The notes below the pieces were generated by a model, which was given only the letters and a program-made list of their open reading frames with translations, ran no database searches and had not been told where the DNA came from. Below are positions 35,101-46,400 of a stretch of 64,000 nucleotides of DNA, in pieces; the stretch's first letter is position 1, and each line of letters opens with the position of its first letter. Made by a program: the position numbers and the translations under genes. This DNA is from Thunnus maccoyii (lineage: Eukaryota > Chordata > Actinopteri > Scombriformes > Scombridae). The stretch is taken from positions 19,554,501 to 19,618,500 of the forward strand of contig NC_056540.1 of NCBI RefSeq assembly GCF_910596095.1, read 5' to 3'.

Positions 35101-38100
35101 CTTAGTGGCTGTTCTGGAGCTTTTGACACCCTCTGTCTATTCTTAGACCCTCAGTTCAGATGAGGAAAAACTTCCATTGCAACATACAATCAAACACTGT
35201 TGTGCTTTATATTTCATGGTGCCTCTTTTTCCAACATATTCCTCCTGTTTTGTTCCCTAGGTGTCCTTCCAGCATGAGTCCTACCAGGTGGCCGTGGCGG
35301 GGCAGGATGGGGAGGGGTCACTGGCAGCTGTGGTCGGGGTGGGTCCCGGTGGCGAGCAGCCGCTCTCCAGGCAGGTGTTTATCGTCCAGGAGCTGGAGGT
35401 TCGAGACCGACTGGCCTCCTCACAAATCAACAAATTCCTCTACCTCTACACCAGCGAGAGCATGCCACGCCGAGCCCACTCCAACATGGTGAGACGGCAG
35501 GAAGTCTTTGATTTTTTTAAAAAAACCTCTGAAATGCCAAATGTTGAAGTGTTTGTTATATAAAAAAATGGACCTGTCCTGGTTTAATTGCCCTCTTAAA
35601 TGATCAAATGAAAAGAATTATTTGCAGCTACCATCTTATGACGTTAACTGTGTTGCCTTGTTGTAGTTGACAGTGAAGGCCCTGCAGGTGTGTCCAGAAT
35701 CTGGTCTTGGTGGTCCAGAGTGTTGTCTCCGAGTCAGCCTGCTGCCACTACGACTTAACATCGACCAGGTACCTCCGACCACTGAGATGAATACTAACAG
35801 CTACTCTCTACTCGTCTATCATAACTCAGTCTCAAGCTGAGCACAAGACCCCTAAAACTGGCTGAGTAGAGCTCTCAGATCTGCAGGGACATTTTCAGAC
35901 CCTTGTTTTGATTTGTCCTGTGTGGAAACTGAGGGAAGTAAATGGTTTTGGTCTTCTGGTCGTCTGTCTGAGTTTTATTCAGAGCTGTTGTATGAAAGGT
36001 AATAAATATGTAACTGTGTTCGCAGAATTCATTCTGCATATTTATGTGGAAACCAGAAATTACTGCTCATATCAGCTCTAGAAGTATCAGATTAGAGAAA
36101 ACATGTAACTACTAACAGTGATAATTGTTGTTTTTCAGTTGTATTTAATTAGAAATGAAAACTGCATTTAACATTTGTTATGATTGTGTGTCACTGTCAG
36201 TTTACACAAGAAATGAGCCGTTCAAAGCCACGACTGATCTTGTGTTTCTTTCTTGCACAATCTTAAGTGGCTTCTCAGTTTCACCATCACAGACAACATA
36301 ACTAAACTCACAAAAGTCACTGCATGCTCTAGAAACACAGATTTCTTTGTAGCATGTTGATCAGTTGATATTTATTTCGAATTTTGGATTTCACTGCCTA
36401 CCTCGTTCTGACAGGGACCATCGTTTGTGCTTCTCCTGTAGCCTCTCCGCATCTAACCAGCCTTTTTTTTTATCCCTCTGCTGTCCAGGACGCGCTGTTC
36501 TTCCTGAAGGACTTTTTCAGTAATCTAGCTTCCTATGTTAACCCTTACCTGCCTGTGGACCCTGCCGCTGAAGGTGAGCTGTGTCCATTGATGTTTTTTT
36601 TTCTCTGCACTTTTCATTAATATATTAAATGAGATCAATCATGTAGGACAAGCTGATTTTTATGGATAAGTGATGTATTTAATTACTGCAGATGGATGAA
36701 TTTTCACTGGCTGAGGAACATATTTAAGTGATCACTCAAGCTAATTATGAACACATTAATATTTGGTCCTAGATTTAGTATTTAAGAACAGGCTTTAGTC
36801 CAAATTGGTTTTTGTGAGTTTAGCAACTGGCTGTTTACAGTTTGTGACGTATTCTAACTGTCGTGTTCCTGCTTATTTTTCCATCTGTACGTTTTCAGTG
36901 AAGGCAGACCCCTCCCAGAAGGCATCTGAGGAGATGGAGTCATCTGGTGGTCTGGGACCTGACCTCACAGCCTCTGTGGAAACTACCTACAGCGAGCAGA
37001 GCTCCTCCTCCGCCGGCTCCACCTCCTCCTCTGACCAGCCAATCTACTTCCGGTATGTAAACACTAATTCACCAGGAGGAAGACGCCTGTGTGTAACACG
37101 TTCAAATATGACAAAATTTAGAACATCTTAGCATAAAGTATAACATTGTGTAAGACAGAGCAAGTGTAAATGATGATTCATTAATAATACTGGTCTCCTG
37201 GTTCTCCCCACCGTCTCTTTCAGGGAGTTTCGTTTCACCTCTGAAGTGCCTATCTGGCTGGACTATCACGGCAAACATGTCGTCATTGAACAGGTGAGAG
37301 GTTACGTCACAATACAGAAATCTGTAGGATTTAAGTGTATTTGATCATGCGTAGGTTGTCCAGATACACTCTTTTAATCCCTCTCTGGTTTCACAGGGAA
37401 CGTTTGCAGGGATTCTGATCGGCCTGGCTCAGTTAAATTGTTCTGAGCTGAAGCTGAAGAGGCTCTGCTGCAGACACGGGTAGAAATACACATCTCTCTG
37501 CTAACACAAAAATCTCATTAGTTGCTTGATATACATTTATGTGGTCTACGAAAGAGCTTCTGTGATGTGTAAACGTCCCAAATTCTTTCAGTTTTTTTGT
37601 GACTTTCTGAGTCAATGTGTGAAATGCAGACCTGTGTAATTTTCTGTCGTAAGTTTATTCGTTTATTTTTTCTGCAACACTTTGTAGCCTCCTTGGTGTA
37701 GACAAAGTGATCCAGTACGCCGTCACAGAGTGGCTGACAGACATCAGGAAGAATCAGCTGCCGGGCATTCTGGGAGGTGTTGGCCCCATGCACTCTGTTG
37801 TCCAGCTTTGTGAGTTGAAACTGCTTACTACACAGTGTTAGTTTATGTGATGCATAACATTTACATCTTTTCTTATTCTCATCTCATCTATCATTTCATT
37901 CTCCATCTCTGTGTGTTTCTCCAGTCCACGGAGTGAGGGATCTGTTCTGGCTGCCTATAGAGCAGTACAGGAAAGATGGACGCATTATTCGAGGTCTCCA
38001 GAGGGGGGCAGCATCCTTTGGCACCTCAACAGCCTCAGCTGCTCTGGAGCTCAGCAACAGGCTGGTTCAGGCAATCCAGGTACTCAATCCTAAACGATAT

Positions 38101-39447
38101 TCAGTGCAAATCATGATTAGTGACTGAATTAAAGTTGTACAGCAGGGCAGCTTCAAGGAGATAAATTAGAACATAGAATAAATTTTATCTGCAGAAAATG
38201 TTTCAGATACCTCAGAGAAAAACTTCCCTTTAAAAGGTAAATTAACTCCATGATGACATAAGATTAGGAATCTGTCCTTGATGTCGATGTTTGTGCTTTC
38301 CAGAAGGATTTCAGAATAAGCAGGACCTCTAGTATTTGCTGTCTGTCAAGCCCAAAATCACATATTACAAACTCAAAGGACTTTACAATCTGTGCAACAT
38401 ACAACACCTCAGATACTTGATTCAGATAAAGAATAACTGAACCTTTGTATGTGTCTGCTCGCTTCTCTTACAGGCCACAGCAGAGACAGTATATGACATC
38501 CTGTCTCCGACGCCACCCCTGAATCGTTTCGCCATCACTGAGGGCCGGGCCCCCACCAGCCGGCCCCGCAGAGCCGCCCAGCCTGCAGACCTCCGGGAAG
38601 GTGTAGCCAAGGCCTACGACACCGTCAGAGAGGTGCGTTTATGTAACTTGGATCTTCATCTAATTATATGAGAAACCCAGTTTTTGTAGTCAGGGCTGGA
38701 GTTAAGAGATACTCCTGGAGAAATACATTTTTTTTTGGTATATATACAGTATGCGTAACCAGGTTTCTAATATCTACATAGATGTTTGTTCTTCACCTTT
38801 TGGAACAATATATGGTGATGAAAATCTGAGCTTTAAGGACCACTAATGATTTCAACTGCATCTCAGGTGTCATCAGCTTTTTACAGATTTAAAACAGGGA
38901 AAGTATTGCTGTGAAAGGAATGATCACAAGATGAAAGGGGTGATCATAACACGCAATAATACACAGTTCATGTGAAAATGTCTGATATGGAGCTGAAAGA
39001 CTGGCAACAATTTTGATAAATCGTCATTTTTCACTCAAAAATACCAAAACTTTGCTTTTTTACAGTCTTTCAAATGTGAAGATTTCCTGTTTTTCTTTGA
39101 TTTCTCCCAGCAGCCTCGTCTCTTGTGTGTGTGTGTGTAAATGTACTAAAAACACTTGATGCCTCTTTACACTTTGACTGAAATATCTCCGCACTCTGTC
39201 TCCTCTACAGGGAGTGATCGACACGGCTCAGACCCTGTGCGATGTAGCATCCCGCGGCCATGAACAGAAGGGTCTCCCCGGTGCCGTGGGCGGCGTCCTG
39301 CGGCAGATCCCGCCCACTGTGGTCCGACCCTTAATAGTGGCCTCTGAAGCTACTTCCAATCTGCTCGGCGGCATGCGGAACCAGATCAAACCGGACGCCA
39401 GGAAGGAAGATTTCCTGAAGTGGCGTACAGAGGATGGCCAAGAATGA
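15070..39447 (+). CDS. atg2a: Autophagy-related protein 2 homolog A (ATG2A), 42 coding exons
   Basis: Rod-like bridge protein that moves bulk lipid from the ER to the growing autophagosome and also acts at lipid droplets. The 42 exons (listed in the next three entries) sum to 6054 nt, 2017 aa (human 1938), with all phases consistent. N-terminal chorein-type lipid-entry region begins MSRWLFPWSGSIKKRACRYL. An acidic insert follows near residues 245-280. The LIR-type motif DDFCILEAPG, core F1420-L1423, binds GABARAP/LC3-type proteins in ATG2 family members; the WIPI-binding region is expected just after it. The conserved C-terminal ATG_C region is about 1790-1895 (DIRKNQLPGILGGVGPMHS), followed by the C-terminal helices with GVAKAYDTVREGVIDTAQTL. 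The family member is A rather than B by close match along the whole length. Start: no earlier in-frame ATG after the last upstream stop. Confidence 0.97.
18291..18611 (-). mobile_element. MITE copy in atg2a intron 4
   Basis: Begins AAAGGACCAGTTTGTAGAAT and ends ACACACTGCACCTTCAA. It is the reverse complement of the elements at 44409-44795 and 49120-49460, sharing the blocks TTTAGTGGCATCTAG and the complement of CTTTATATCTACATAG. Terminal repeats are imperfect inverted copies. Widespread non-autonomous element of fish by appearance. Confidence 0.75.
18612..19140 (-). mobile_element. 3' fragment of a LINE (reverse transcriptase C-terminus)
   Basis: On the minus strand, 19156-18854 reads TPILKYLYWLPVSFKIQFKV, then LILTYRALHNQAPAYVADLL and RLKTRGDQAFKAMAPKL, the typical end of ORF2 in L2/Rex1/CR1-like LINEs. 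The 3' tail follows at 18853-18612 with the complement of TTTGTATGGCGCTT, common in fish LINE tails. It is sandwiched between two MITE pieces in opposite orientation. 5'-truncated and dead. Confidence 0.8.
19141..19272 (+). mobile_element. Partial MITE copy, inverted relative to 18291-18611
   Basis: Starts within the element at GTTTCGCAGCCACTGTAGG and ends CACACTGGTCCTTTAA. Roughly 125 bp are reverse-complementary to 18291-18415, so intron 4 RNA could form a long hairpin around the LINE fragment. Confidence 0.7.
22610..22683. repeat. GT microsatellite directly after atg2a exon 9
   Basis: About 33 GT units begin some 20 nt downstream of the exon 9 donor at 22595, preceded by CTGT repeats. Highly likely to vary in length between individuals. 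Confidence 0.95.
26935..27315. repeat. Diverged hAT-type MITE in atg2a intron 15
   Basis: Contains GTCAATTAATCGATGAGTCG near one end and AATCAGCAGATTAATTGATA near the other, plus AACAGTAAACTGAATA, the complement of the interior phrase seen in the 13052-13312 element. A shorter piece of the same family lies near 38985-39095. Confidence 0.65.
27376..33386 (+). CDS. atg2a: atg2a exons 16-28 (middle part)
   Basis: Coding exons: 27376-27448, 27685-27859, 27958-28100, 28383-28504, 28763-28917, 29088-29220, 29378-29562, 29652-29732, 31498-31604, 31702-31794, 31882-31952, 32030-32106, 33216-33386. Recognisable ATG2A stretches: SPFSSNRTMFETEEMVIPAD across exons 17-18, RINNDLLMWEP in exon 19, GYTAPAVITVLHTHL in exon 24, RFILDDSALYLSDKCE in exon 26, and FELRCSNNVVHLHTCADSC in exon 28. 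All acceptors are AG and all donors GT. The repeating beta-rich bridge body is expected here; no short catalytic motif exists in this family. Confidence 0.95.
29733..31497 (+). other. atg2a intron 23 with two short hairpins
   Basis: No gene seen. AT-rich. It contains a perfect 16-bp inverted repeat with a 5-A loop (29791-29806 and 29812-29827) and an 11-bp perfect, longer imperfect, inverted repeat (30058-30068 and 30083-30093). Confidence 0.6.
32107..33215 (+). other. atg2a intron 27
   Basis: No gene seen. Contains a poly-A run of about 28 at 32163-32190 and otherwise unremarkable AT-rich sequence. Confidence 0.5.
33725..39447 (+). CDS. atg2a: atg2a exons 29-42 (C-terminal part)
   Basis: Coding exons: 33725-33851, 34133-34356, 34521-34750, 34879-35014, 35261-35488, 35667-35768, 36489-36573, 36899-37052, 37224-37293, 37397-37479, 37688-37809, 37925-38079, 38474-38632, 39211-39447 (stop TGA). 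Exon 30 carries the acidic LIR-type motif (TTT TGT ATC CTG at 34321-34332). Exon 33 has SRQVFIVQELEVRDRLASSQ. Exons 38-40 hold the ATG_C region. Exon 42 has DVASRGHEQKGLPGAVGG. The exon 32 donor is the start of a GT microsatellite. Confidence 0.95.
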
Positions 39448-41390
39448 TGACGACTTTTTTGCGTCCGTGTGGGAGAGCGAGAGCGTGTGTGTGTGTGTGT
39501 GTGTATGAGAGAGAGGTTGTGATTTGGGAACGTCTCAGCTGAAGGAGCGAATGCAGGGTTTGAATGTGTATTTGCATGTGTGTACGGACTAACGAGAGTC
39601 AGTGTGTGTTTCAATGCAAAAAGAAAGCTACGACTAACTACTACTGCAGTTACTGACGCCCAGTGTTTTACGTGGCTCCATTATACGTGGATTTAATTAT
39701 TGTTTTGCATCCAGCAGGAGTCCCTCCCCGCAGTACTATACTAGTCTGCAGATTCTCCTCACTGTCAGTTTAGTGTGCAAACATATCGCCGTCACTCTCA
39801 TCCGGCTGAGTTTTCAATCCAAACAAGGGCAGATAGGATTATCACTCTCAAGGTTTCTTTGATGTTCATAAGAAAATGGGATTTATGTACTTACAGTTGC
39901 ACTGTTCAAAACTGTTTGTGTTCTAGTTCAATGGGATTTCTCACAGCTTCACTTACTTGCAAGATGCACGCAAAAGGCAAATAGTCTAAAGGAGTCAAAA
40001 CAGAATAATGGACAATTTAACTGTGAGATCAGTGTGTTTCATGGGACTGTTTCCCTGCACCTGGTAAGCAGGTGAACTTGAATATTTCGATTCAGTTCAC
40101 CCGTATTGGGTGCATGATGTGAAAACAGGTGACTCCAGCTTTGGTCTACTTGTATTATTTAAGTCTGGTCTTTGCAGATGCTGATGATCCTCCAGAGTTA
40201 GGTAGATGGTTTACACTCACATCACAACAGCGTGATCTGTGATTGGTTCAGTTTTGGCCCTACTATGCACCTGCTCCTCCTCAGTGCTGTTATTTGTGCC
40301 ATAAACCTTGCAGAGTGCTCTTTTTTTTTTTTAACTAGCTTGTGTTGCCTTCCTCAACCCTGCAACCTTCCCACTAGAAGAATAATAAATAATTAATACT
40401 GGCTTGTATTGATTTGCATAACTGACTGAATAGAAACACGTGAAGCCTCTAAATTCTGTTAAAGTCTCACAAAGTCAAGCTGGACTTTAATTGTCTCTCT
40501 GATGAAGTGAATCAGTAACTCAGCAAACTGTCCTGATGTCAGCCAGTGGTTCTTCTACCTGCTTTGCAGCTCGTTTGTGCTTCTGTCTCCATGGCGATTT
40601 GGAGACGACAGGGGGCCGGGAGTTCAATTAATCTGCTCTGTCTTCGAAATTGCTTTGCCCTTTTCTTTAGTTGCCTTCCTGCATTTTTATGTTTCTTTTA
40701 TTTGTTTTTGTTTTTTTTAAATTTCGTTAAACATAAGTATTGTCATATTCAAAATAAGTGTTGAGAGGATGTGAATCTGGTGACAATGGAGGATGAGAAC
40801 TTTGGGTTTTGTGGTTTAAAAAAAAAAAAACGTTTTACATTTTTATCTTTTTTTTTGTTTGTTTAATAAGTGTAAGGGATGTGTGTCCGTGTGTGTGTGA
40901 CAGAGAGAGAGTGTGTTTGTGTGCGCGCATGATGCATGTCTGTGAGGGTGACGGGTTGACGCTTGTCAAACCTCTTGTGTGTTACTATTTACTATATCAT
41001 AAACTGTATGAATGACCTGTATAATACAAAGACAAGGAGTATACAAATTAATAGAAAAAATAAAAAATTTGAGTATAAAAACTGAACGCCATCTTTGCCT
41101 TTTGATCCACAACAAATATTTTGTTGTCAGTTTTCCACTTCCTGCTGCTTTATTTCTGCCAATAATTATTTTACTCTGCTACATTTCAGCGGGAAGTACA
41201 TTTTACGTTTACATTTATTTGTCAGCTAAATTAGTAGTTATGCTGCAGATTAGGATTTTAAATCCAAACATTTGCGCAACTAATAAGATATGGTCCATTG
41301 CTATAGTTGAGACTACCAGAAAATATTTAAAATCAGCTCCTTGGACGGCTGAAAGGTTAAAGTGCTGCTTATACAGACGGATGACAAAGG
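39448..41390 (+). other. atg2a 3' UTR and flank
   Basis: No ORF of note. GT-rich stretches near 39485-39505 and 40880-40925. Candidate polyadenylation signals AATAAA at 40384-40389 and 41059-41064; the latter follows a typical T-rich/GT-rich UTR and would give a 3' UTR of about 1.6 kb. Which one is used cannot be told. Confidence 0.4.
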
Positions 41391-42360
41391 ACAAATGAAC
41401 ATGAAGTGTCTTAGTAAGGTTCAACAAGTCTTGTTCAACAAGTCTCTGAACTCTACTGGAGGGATGAACACCGTTCTTCACAAACATATTCCCTCATTTG
41501 GTGTTTTGATGATGATGGTGGAGAGTGCTGCCTAACACATCAGCCCAAAATCTCCCAAAGGTGTTCAATCGGGTTGAGATCTGGTGACTGTGGTCATAGC
41601 ATATGATTCACATCATTTACATATTTACATACTCATCCAACCATTCAGTGACCCCACATGCCCTGTGGATGGGGAGAGAAATGTTTCATCATAGGATAAA
41701 GGTGATCACTCACAACATGTTTGTATTGATTAGCAGTGACCCTTCCCTCTAAGGGGATAAGTGGACCCAAACCATGCCGGCAAAACGCCCCCCCACAGCA
41801 TAACAGAGCCACCAGATCCCCTCACTGTAGGGGTCCAGCATTCAGACCTGTAACGTTCTCTTGGTGAATGCCACACATACACTGGTGAAGGATGACTCAT
41901 TTGACCATATCACTTTTTTCCACATCTCTGTAGACCAGTGCCTATGGTTTTTGTTCCACTGAACTCTCAAATGTGCATTCATCTTTGTAATGAGGGGTTT
42001 ACGCGGTGCAACCCTACTATAATATCTCTCTCTATGTAATTCCCAACAGACTGTTTTTGCTGACACAGTCACATCCTGCATTGACATCTCAGTCACCTGA
42101 AGAAGAGTTGCTCTTCTGTTTTTCCTGACGTATCACAGTAATGCACGAGCATCAAGGTTATTGAACTGTCGACCACAATTTCCGACCCAGTTTACTGACA
42201 TCTTTCCCATAGATCTAAATACAGATGTCACTTTAGTCACTAATCCTATTGAAACACTAACCAGTTGAGCAGTCTTTGTGACTGAAGCTCCTGCCATCTT
42301 TGCCCCAACAATGAACCCTCTTTCAAAGTCACTTAAATCTTTTCCTCTTGCCATCTGGAT
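41390..42360 (-). mobile_element. Decayed Tc1-like transposon
   Basis: On the minus strand, 42354-42133 reads MARGKDLSDFERGFIVGAKM, a typical N-terminus of fish Tc1 transposases, with helix-turn-helix ASVTKTAQLVSVS. After frame breaks, 42096-41842 reads [20 protein letters not shown] and KKVIWSNESSFT, where the first catalytic Asp of the usual SDES is Asn (SNES). The remainder to 41390 matches the C-terminal half only in fragments. Frameshifts, a lost catalytic residue and no clear terminal repeats show it is dead. It lies between atg2a and trmt112. Confidence 0.85.
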
Positions 42361-42689
42361 ACAAAATCAGAGTCAACAGGGCCTGCTCAGCATTTTATAC
42401 ATGCAGTGAAGTTGAAGCTATTATGAAGCCTCAGTCATCCAAATTAGTCAAATCAAGTAAATATCTTTCAGCGATAGTCTTTTTGGTACCAAAGTCCCTC
42501 TTTTTGTTATTATACTTCCACCAGCAGTTCAACAGGGAAACACTGTCTGAGGAAACACAAAGGGGGAATTTGATGCTAAAATACTGTAAATGTGGCAGAT
42601 ATCCACTTGATATGACTAACTCAGACTGCTAAAGCCTCATATAAACTTCAGATAAACTTTTAAATGCATTTTTGCATAAAATGACTGTG

Positions 42690-42905
42690 TGGACACGCTG
42701 TGGATTTTGGCCTCCATCACTTACACTGAAAGCACATTTGAAGGGGCTCTTTTGGGAAACTATCCTTTAAGTATTATTATTTTTACATATATACTTTTAC
42801 TTGAGGAACCTTTTGTTTGCAGGACTTTAAATGCAGTATTTTATAGTGTTATCGACACTTTTACTTGAGCAAATCATCTGAATATTTTCCACCACTGATG
42901 AATAT
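42690..42905. repeat. Dispersed teleost repeats, reversed
   Basis: TGTGGATTTTGGCCTCCATC at about 42700 recurs in atg2a intron 4. TTTTACTTGAGCAAATCATC followed by TTCCACCACTG is the complement of the common fish phrase CAGTGGTGGAAGAAGTATTC. Confidence 0.5.
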
Positions 42906-43132
42906 AACCAGAGGCAGAGCTGTTATAGTAGTACGGTGTTCGTACTATTAGATAGTGTCGTATACTGGAGATATTAATAATTACCTACATGTGGTGTGTG
43001 ATATTCCAAATAACTCAAATAACATAAAAGGATTTCTCCTATTTTACAACTATAACAGTGGAACCAAAGGTAGAGTAGCGACTTCTACTGGGAACATTTA
43101 AGCGATGCACCAACGGCATTTCCGGTCCGCGA

Positions 43133-43336
43133 CATTTTTTTTCATAGGATGAAGTCATGACTCGCGCTACTCTGCCTCTGATTGGCTGACCCTGATATTG
43201 TTACCTTAATCCTAACCAATCACACTCCTCATTCCTAAAAATAACCAATCCAGCCAACGAAGGCAACGAGTACTAGCCAATCAGAGGCAGAGGTGGGCGG
43301 GTTATGACTTCGCCATCCTAGAAAAAAAAATATTGG
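43133..43336. promoter_or_regulatory. Palindromic CCAAT-rich module upstream of trmt112
   Basis: CTCTGCCTCTGATTGGCT at 43170-43187 is perfectly inverted at 43275-43292. Outer arms 43133-43161 (T-run, TCATAGGATGAAGTCATGAC) and 43301-43330 (GTTATGACTTCGCCATCCTA, A-run) are also complementary with mismatches. CCAAT boxes: 43181 (reverse), 43216, 43245, 43277 and 43332 (reverse). The last lies about 110 bp before the trmt112 start codon. Looks like a MITE co-opted as, or inserted in, the promoter; NF-Y would be the expected binder. Function is inferred. Confidence 0.55.
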
Positions 43337-43445
43337 CTTCCGGTTCACATGTACAAGCTACAGCGTGATAATAAGAAGACCGAAGTTATCTGCAGACATT
43401 TACTAGTATCAGTTATCTCTGAGTCTCCAGCGTCTGTCTGTAAAC

Positions 43446-46400
43446 ATGAAGCTGCTCACGCACAACATGTTGACGTCTCACGTGAAGGGGGTCACTAAAG
43501 GATACCCGCTACTCATCAAGGTAAACTGTCAACCGCTGGTAAACACCTGGCTGAGCGCGTGAGTGCTGCTAACACCACACAGTCTGAATGTGGGAAAGAC
43601 TTTAGTAGGTTAAAGAGACGAGCTCGGAGGACTAAGTTTACTCCATACTGTAAAACAACAAAAACAAACAGACGCAACACGTCTGTCACAAGTCTGTCTG
43701 CAGTTTCTATGACGTTCATTTTAAATAAAACTTCCTCTCATGAGCTACTGGACTCTCAAATGATTTAACTTCAGTTTTATTGATATTTAAAACCAAAATG
43801 GATGAATTGACTGCTCAAAAATCGTACAGGAACAAGATATTTTATTTACATACATAATAGGACTGGGTAATATATCGATATCATATCAATATTGTGATAT
43901 GAGACTAGATATCGTCTTAGATATTGGATATTGTAATATATGGCATTAAGTGTTGTGTTTTCCTGGTTTTAAAGGCTGCATTTCAGTAAAGTGATGTAAT
44001 TTTCTGAACTTACCAGACTGTTTTAGCTGTTCTATTATTATTTGTCTTTGCCTACTTAGTCATTATATCCACATTACTGATGATTATTTATACTCTGCAC
44101 AGTGATGTATTATATTCTATAGTATATTGGCACAAATAAGACACAGACAGGTCAAATAGCAAAACAGCCTATAAACATACAAATGTATGAGCATTAAATC
44201 AAAACAGGCCAGGCTGCCTACAAGGGATCCATCACATATGGTGCTAAGATTGAATAATACCATCAACTGGGAATAACCTTTACCTTAGAACCACAGAGGT
44301 CCGACTTTGAGTCAGTTGGCTTAGATTTTTTTGTGAGTAAGCTTCCTTGTTTTCTTTTTGACATATCTGTGGGACTACGAACATTTGTTTTTTTCTGATA
44401 TTTGAGTTAAAGGTGCAATGTGTAGAAATTAGTAGCATCTAGCAGAACAGACTTGGCAGAAACTGAATATAATATTCATGAGTATGTTTTAATTAGTGTA
44501 TAATCACCTGAAAATAAGAATTGTTGTAGTTTCGTTACCTTAAAATGAGCTCTTTATATCTACATAGGGAGCGGGTCCTCTTCCACAGAGCCCACCATGT
44601 TGTACTGCCATGGTTCTACAGTAGCCCAGATAGGACAAACCAAACACTGATTATCGAGAGGGTTTTTTGCGTTTTCCATGACCACTGTAGGTTCTCCTGC
44701 ATGTTTGTAAGGGAAGGGTATTCATTTGGTTACAATCTACAACCTCAGTGCTGGATGGCACTAAATCCTACACGCTGCACCTTTAAAGTGAGTGAAGTTT
44801 ATGATATTGCGCCGCCATGCTTCGATGGCGATGGACTATCGCCGGTATCTTTATGTAAGTGAATTAGTGATGAATCACCCTCATGCATGAATCATACATC
44901 AATAATAACCTCATTTTATGCATGATCCATGATGATGAAGATATAGAAAGATAGAAAGGCACAGCAAAAATAGCATATTGTCAATATTTTAGAGACCCCC
45001 CCCCCAAAATTTCACAAATCATGTTTTTAGGCGAGCTCATGTTTTATGAAGAGGAGCCAAGCTCCCTCTGGCTCCCCTGTAGTTCGCACCCTGGTGATGA
45101 CTCAGAACAACTTTGCATTTATTTGTAGTGACCGTTCCCTCTAAGGGGACAAGTGGACCCAAACCATACCAGCAAAATGCCCCCAAAACAGAGCCCCCAG
45201 ATCCCCTCACTGTAGGGGTCAAACGTTCAGACCTGTACCATTTGTTATGTCCCCAGTCTAGGGGAAACCTGGACACAACATGCTTAGAGCCCCCACTCTT
45301 CCCAATCCCAAGAATGGTCAACCCAAAAACCATCAAAGTTCACACTGTAGCAATTTATTTTTCAGAAGCTTCAGAGTTGAGCAATGCCCAAAACAACAAA
45401 CAAAAATTAACTAACCCCACCCTAAACTTCCCTAATGAAAAAATAAGTAGAAACAAAAGACGAAGCTTTAACCAAACTACTAATTAAGAAAAGTAGTTCA
45501 GCTATTTACAGCGTACAATGAACTAACATCTAATAGTAGGAGAAATGCCAGCAGACTTGGCTGACATCTTAGTTCCACAACACACTAAACCACTCAAATA
45601 CATTTGACTAACACACACTCTAGGGTTAGCAGGAGGGCCTCCGTCGTTGGGAATCGGAGAGAGGAGAGAGGCGGAAACCGGCATCAGCTGGTGTTTAAAT
45701 CATTTGCGTTAGCCAATCAGCCAGCAACTATCCTGTCACCTGAGCCAATCAGGGAGCACCACCTGCAACTCATCACAGGCAATCAGAATGCACACTAAAG
45801 GGACGAGGAGGGAGAGAGCGGTTATTGCAGGAGCGGAAACAAATAAAGGACCAAGGGTCATAACACGTTCTCTTGGCGAACGCCACACATGCACTCGCCC
45901 ACTTGTCGAGAATATGGTGAAAGATGACTCATCTGACCATATCACTTTTTTCCACATCTCCGTGGACCAGTGCCTCTGGTTTTTGCACCACTGAACTCTC
46001 AAATGTGCATTCATCTTTGTAATGAGGGGTTTATGTACTGCAACCCTACTATAACATCTCTCTCTATGTAATTGTCGACGGACTGTTCTTGCTGACACAG
46101 TCTGTCATGTCCTGCGTTGACATTCTCAGTCACCTGAGGTAGAGTTGCTCTTCTGTTTTTCCTGACATATCGCACTAAGGCACGAGCATCACGGTCATCA
46201 AATGTGCGCTTTCAACCACAATTTCTAACCTCATCTACTGATGTCTTTCTAATGGATCTAAATACAGATGTCACTTTAGTCACTGCTCCTACTAAAACAC
46301 CAACCAGTCATTCCAGTCTCCTGTTTGGTTTTGCTATGTGCTGTCAGAGTGTATATACGTAGTGTCTGGAGAGGGTGTTAGGATTCTGAATGTCCACACT

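Noticed and set aside
45113..45487. 124-codon + strand frame in trmt112 intron 1
   Set aside because: It crosses the border between the Tc1 remnant and the nested element, so it is antisense transposon sequence.
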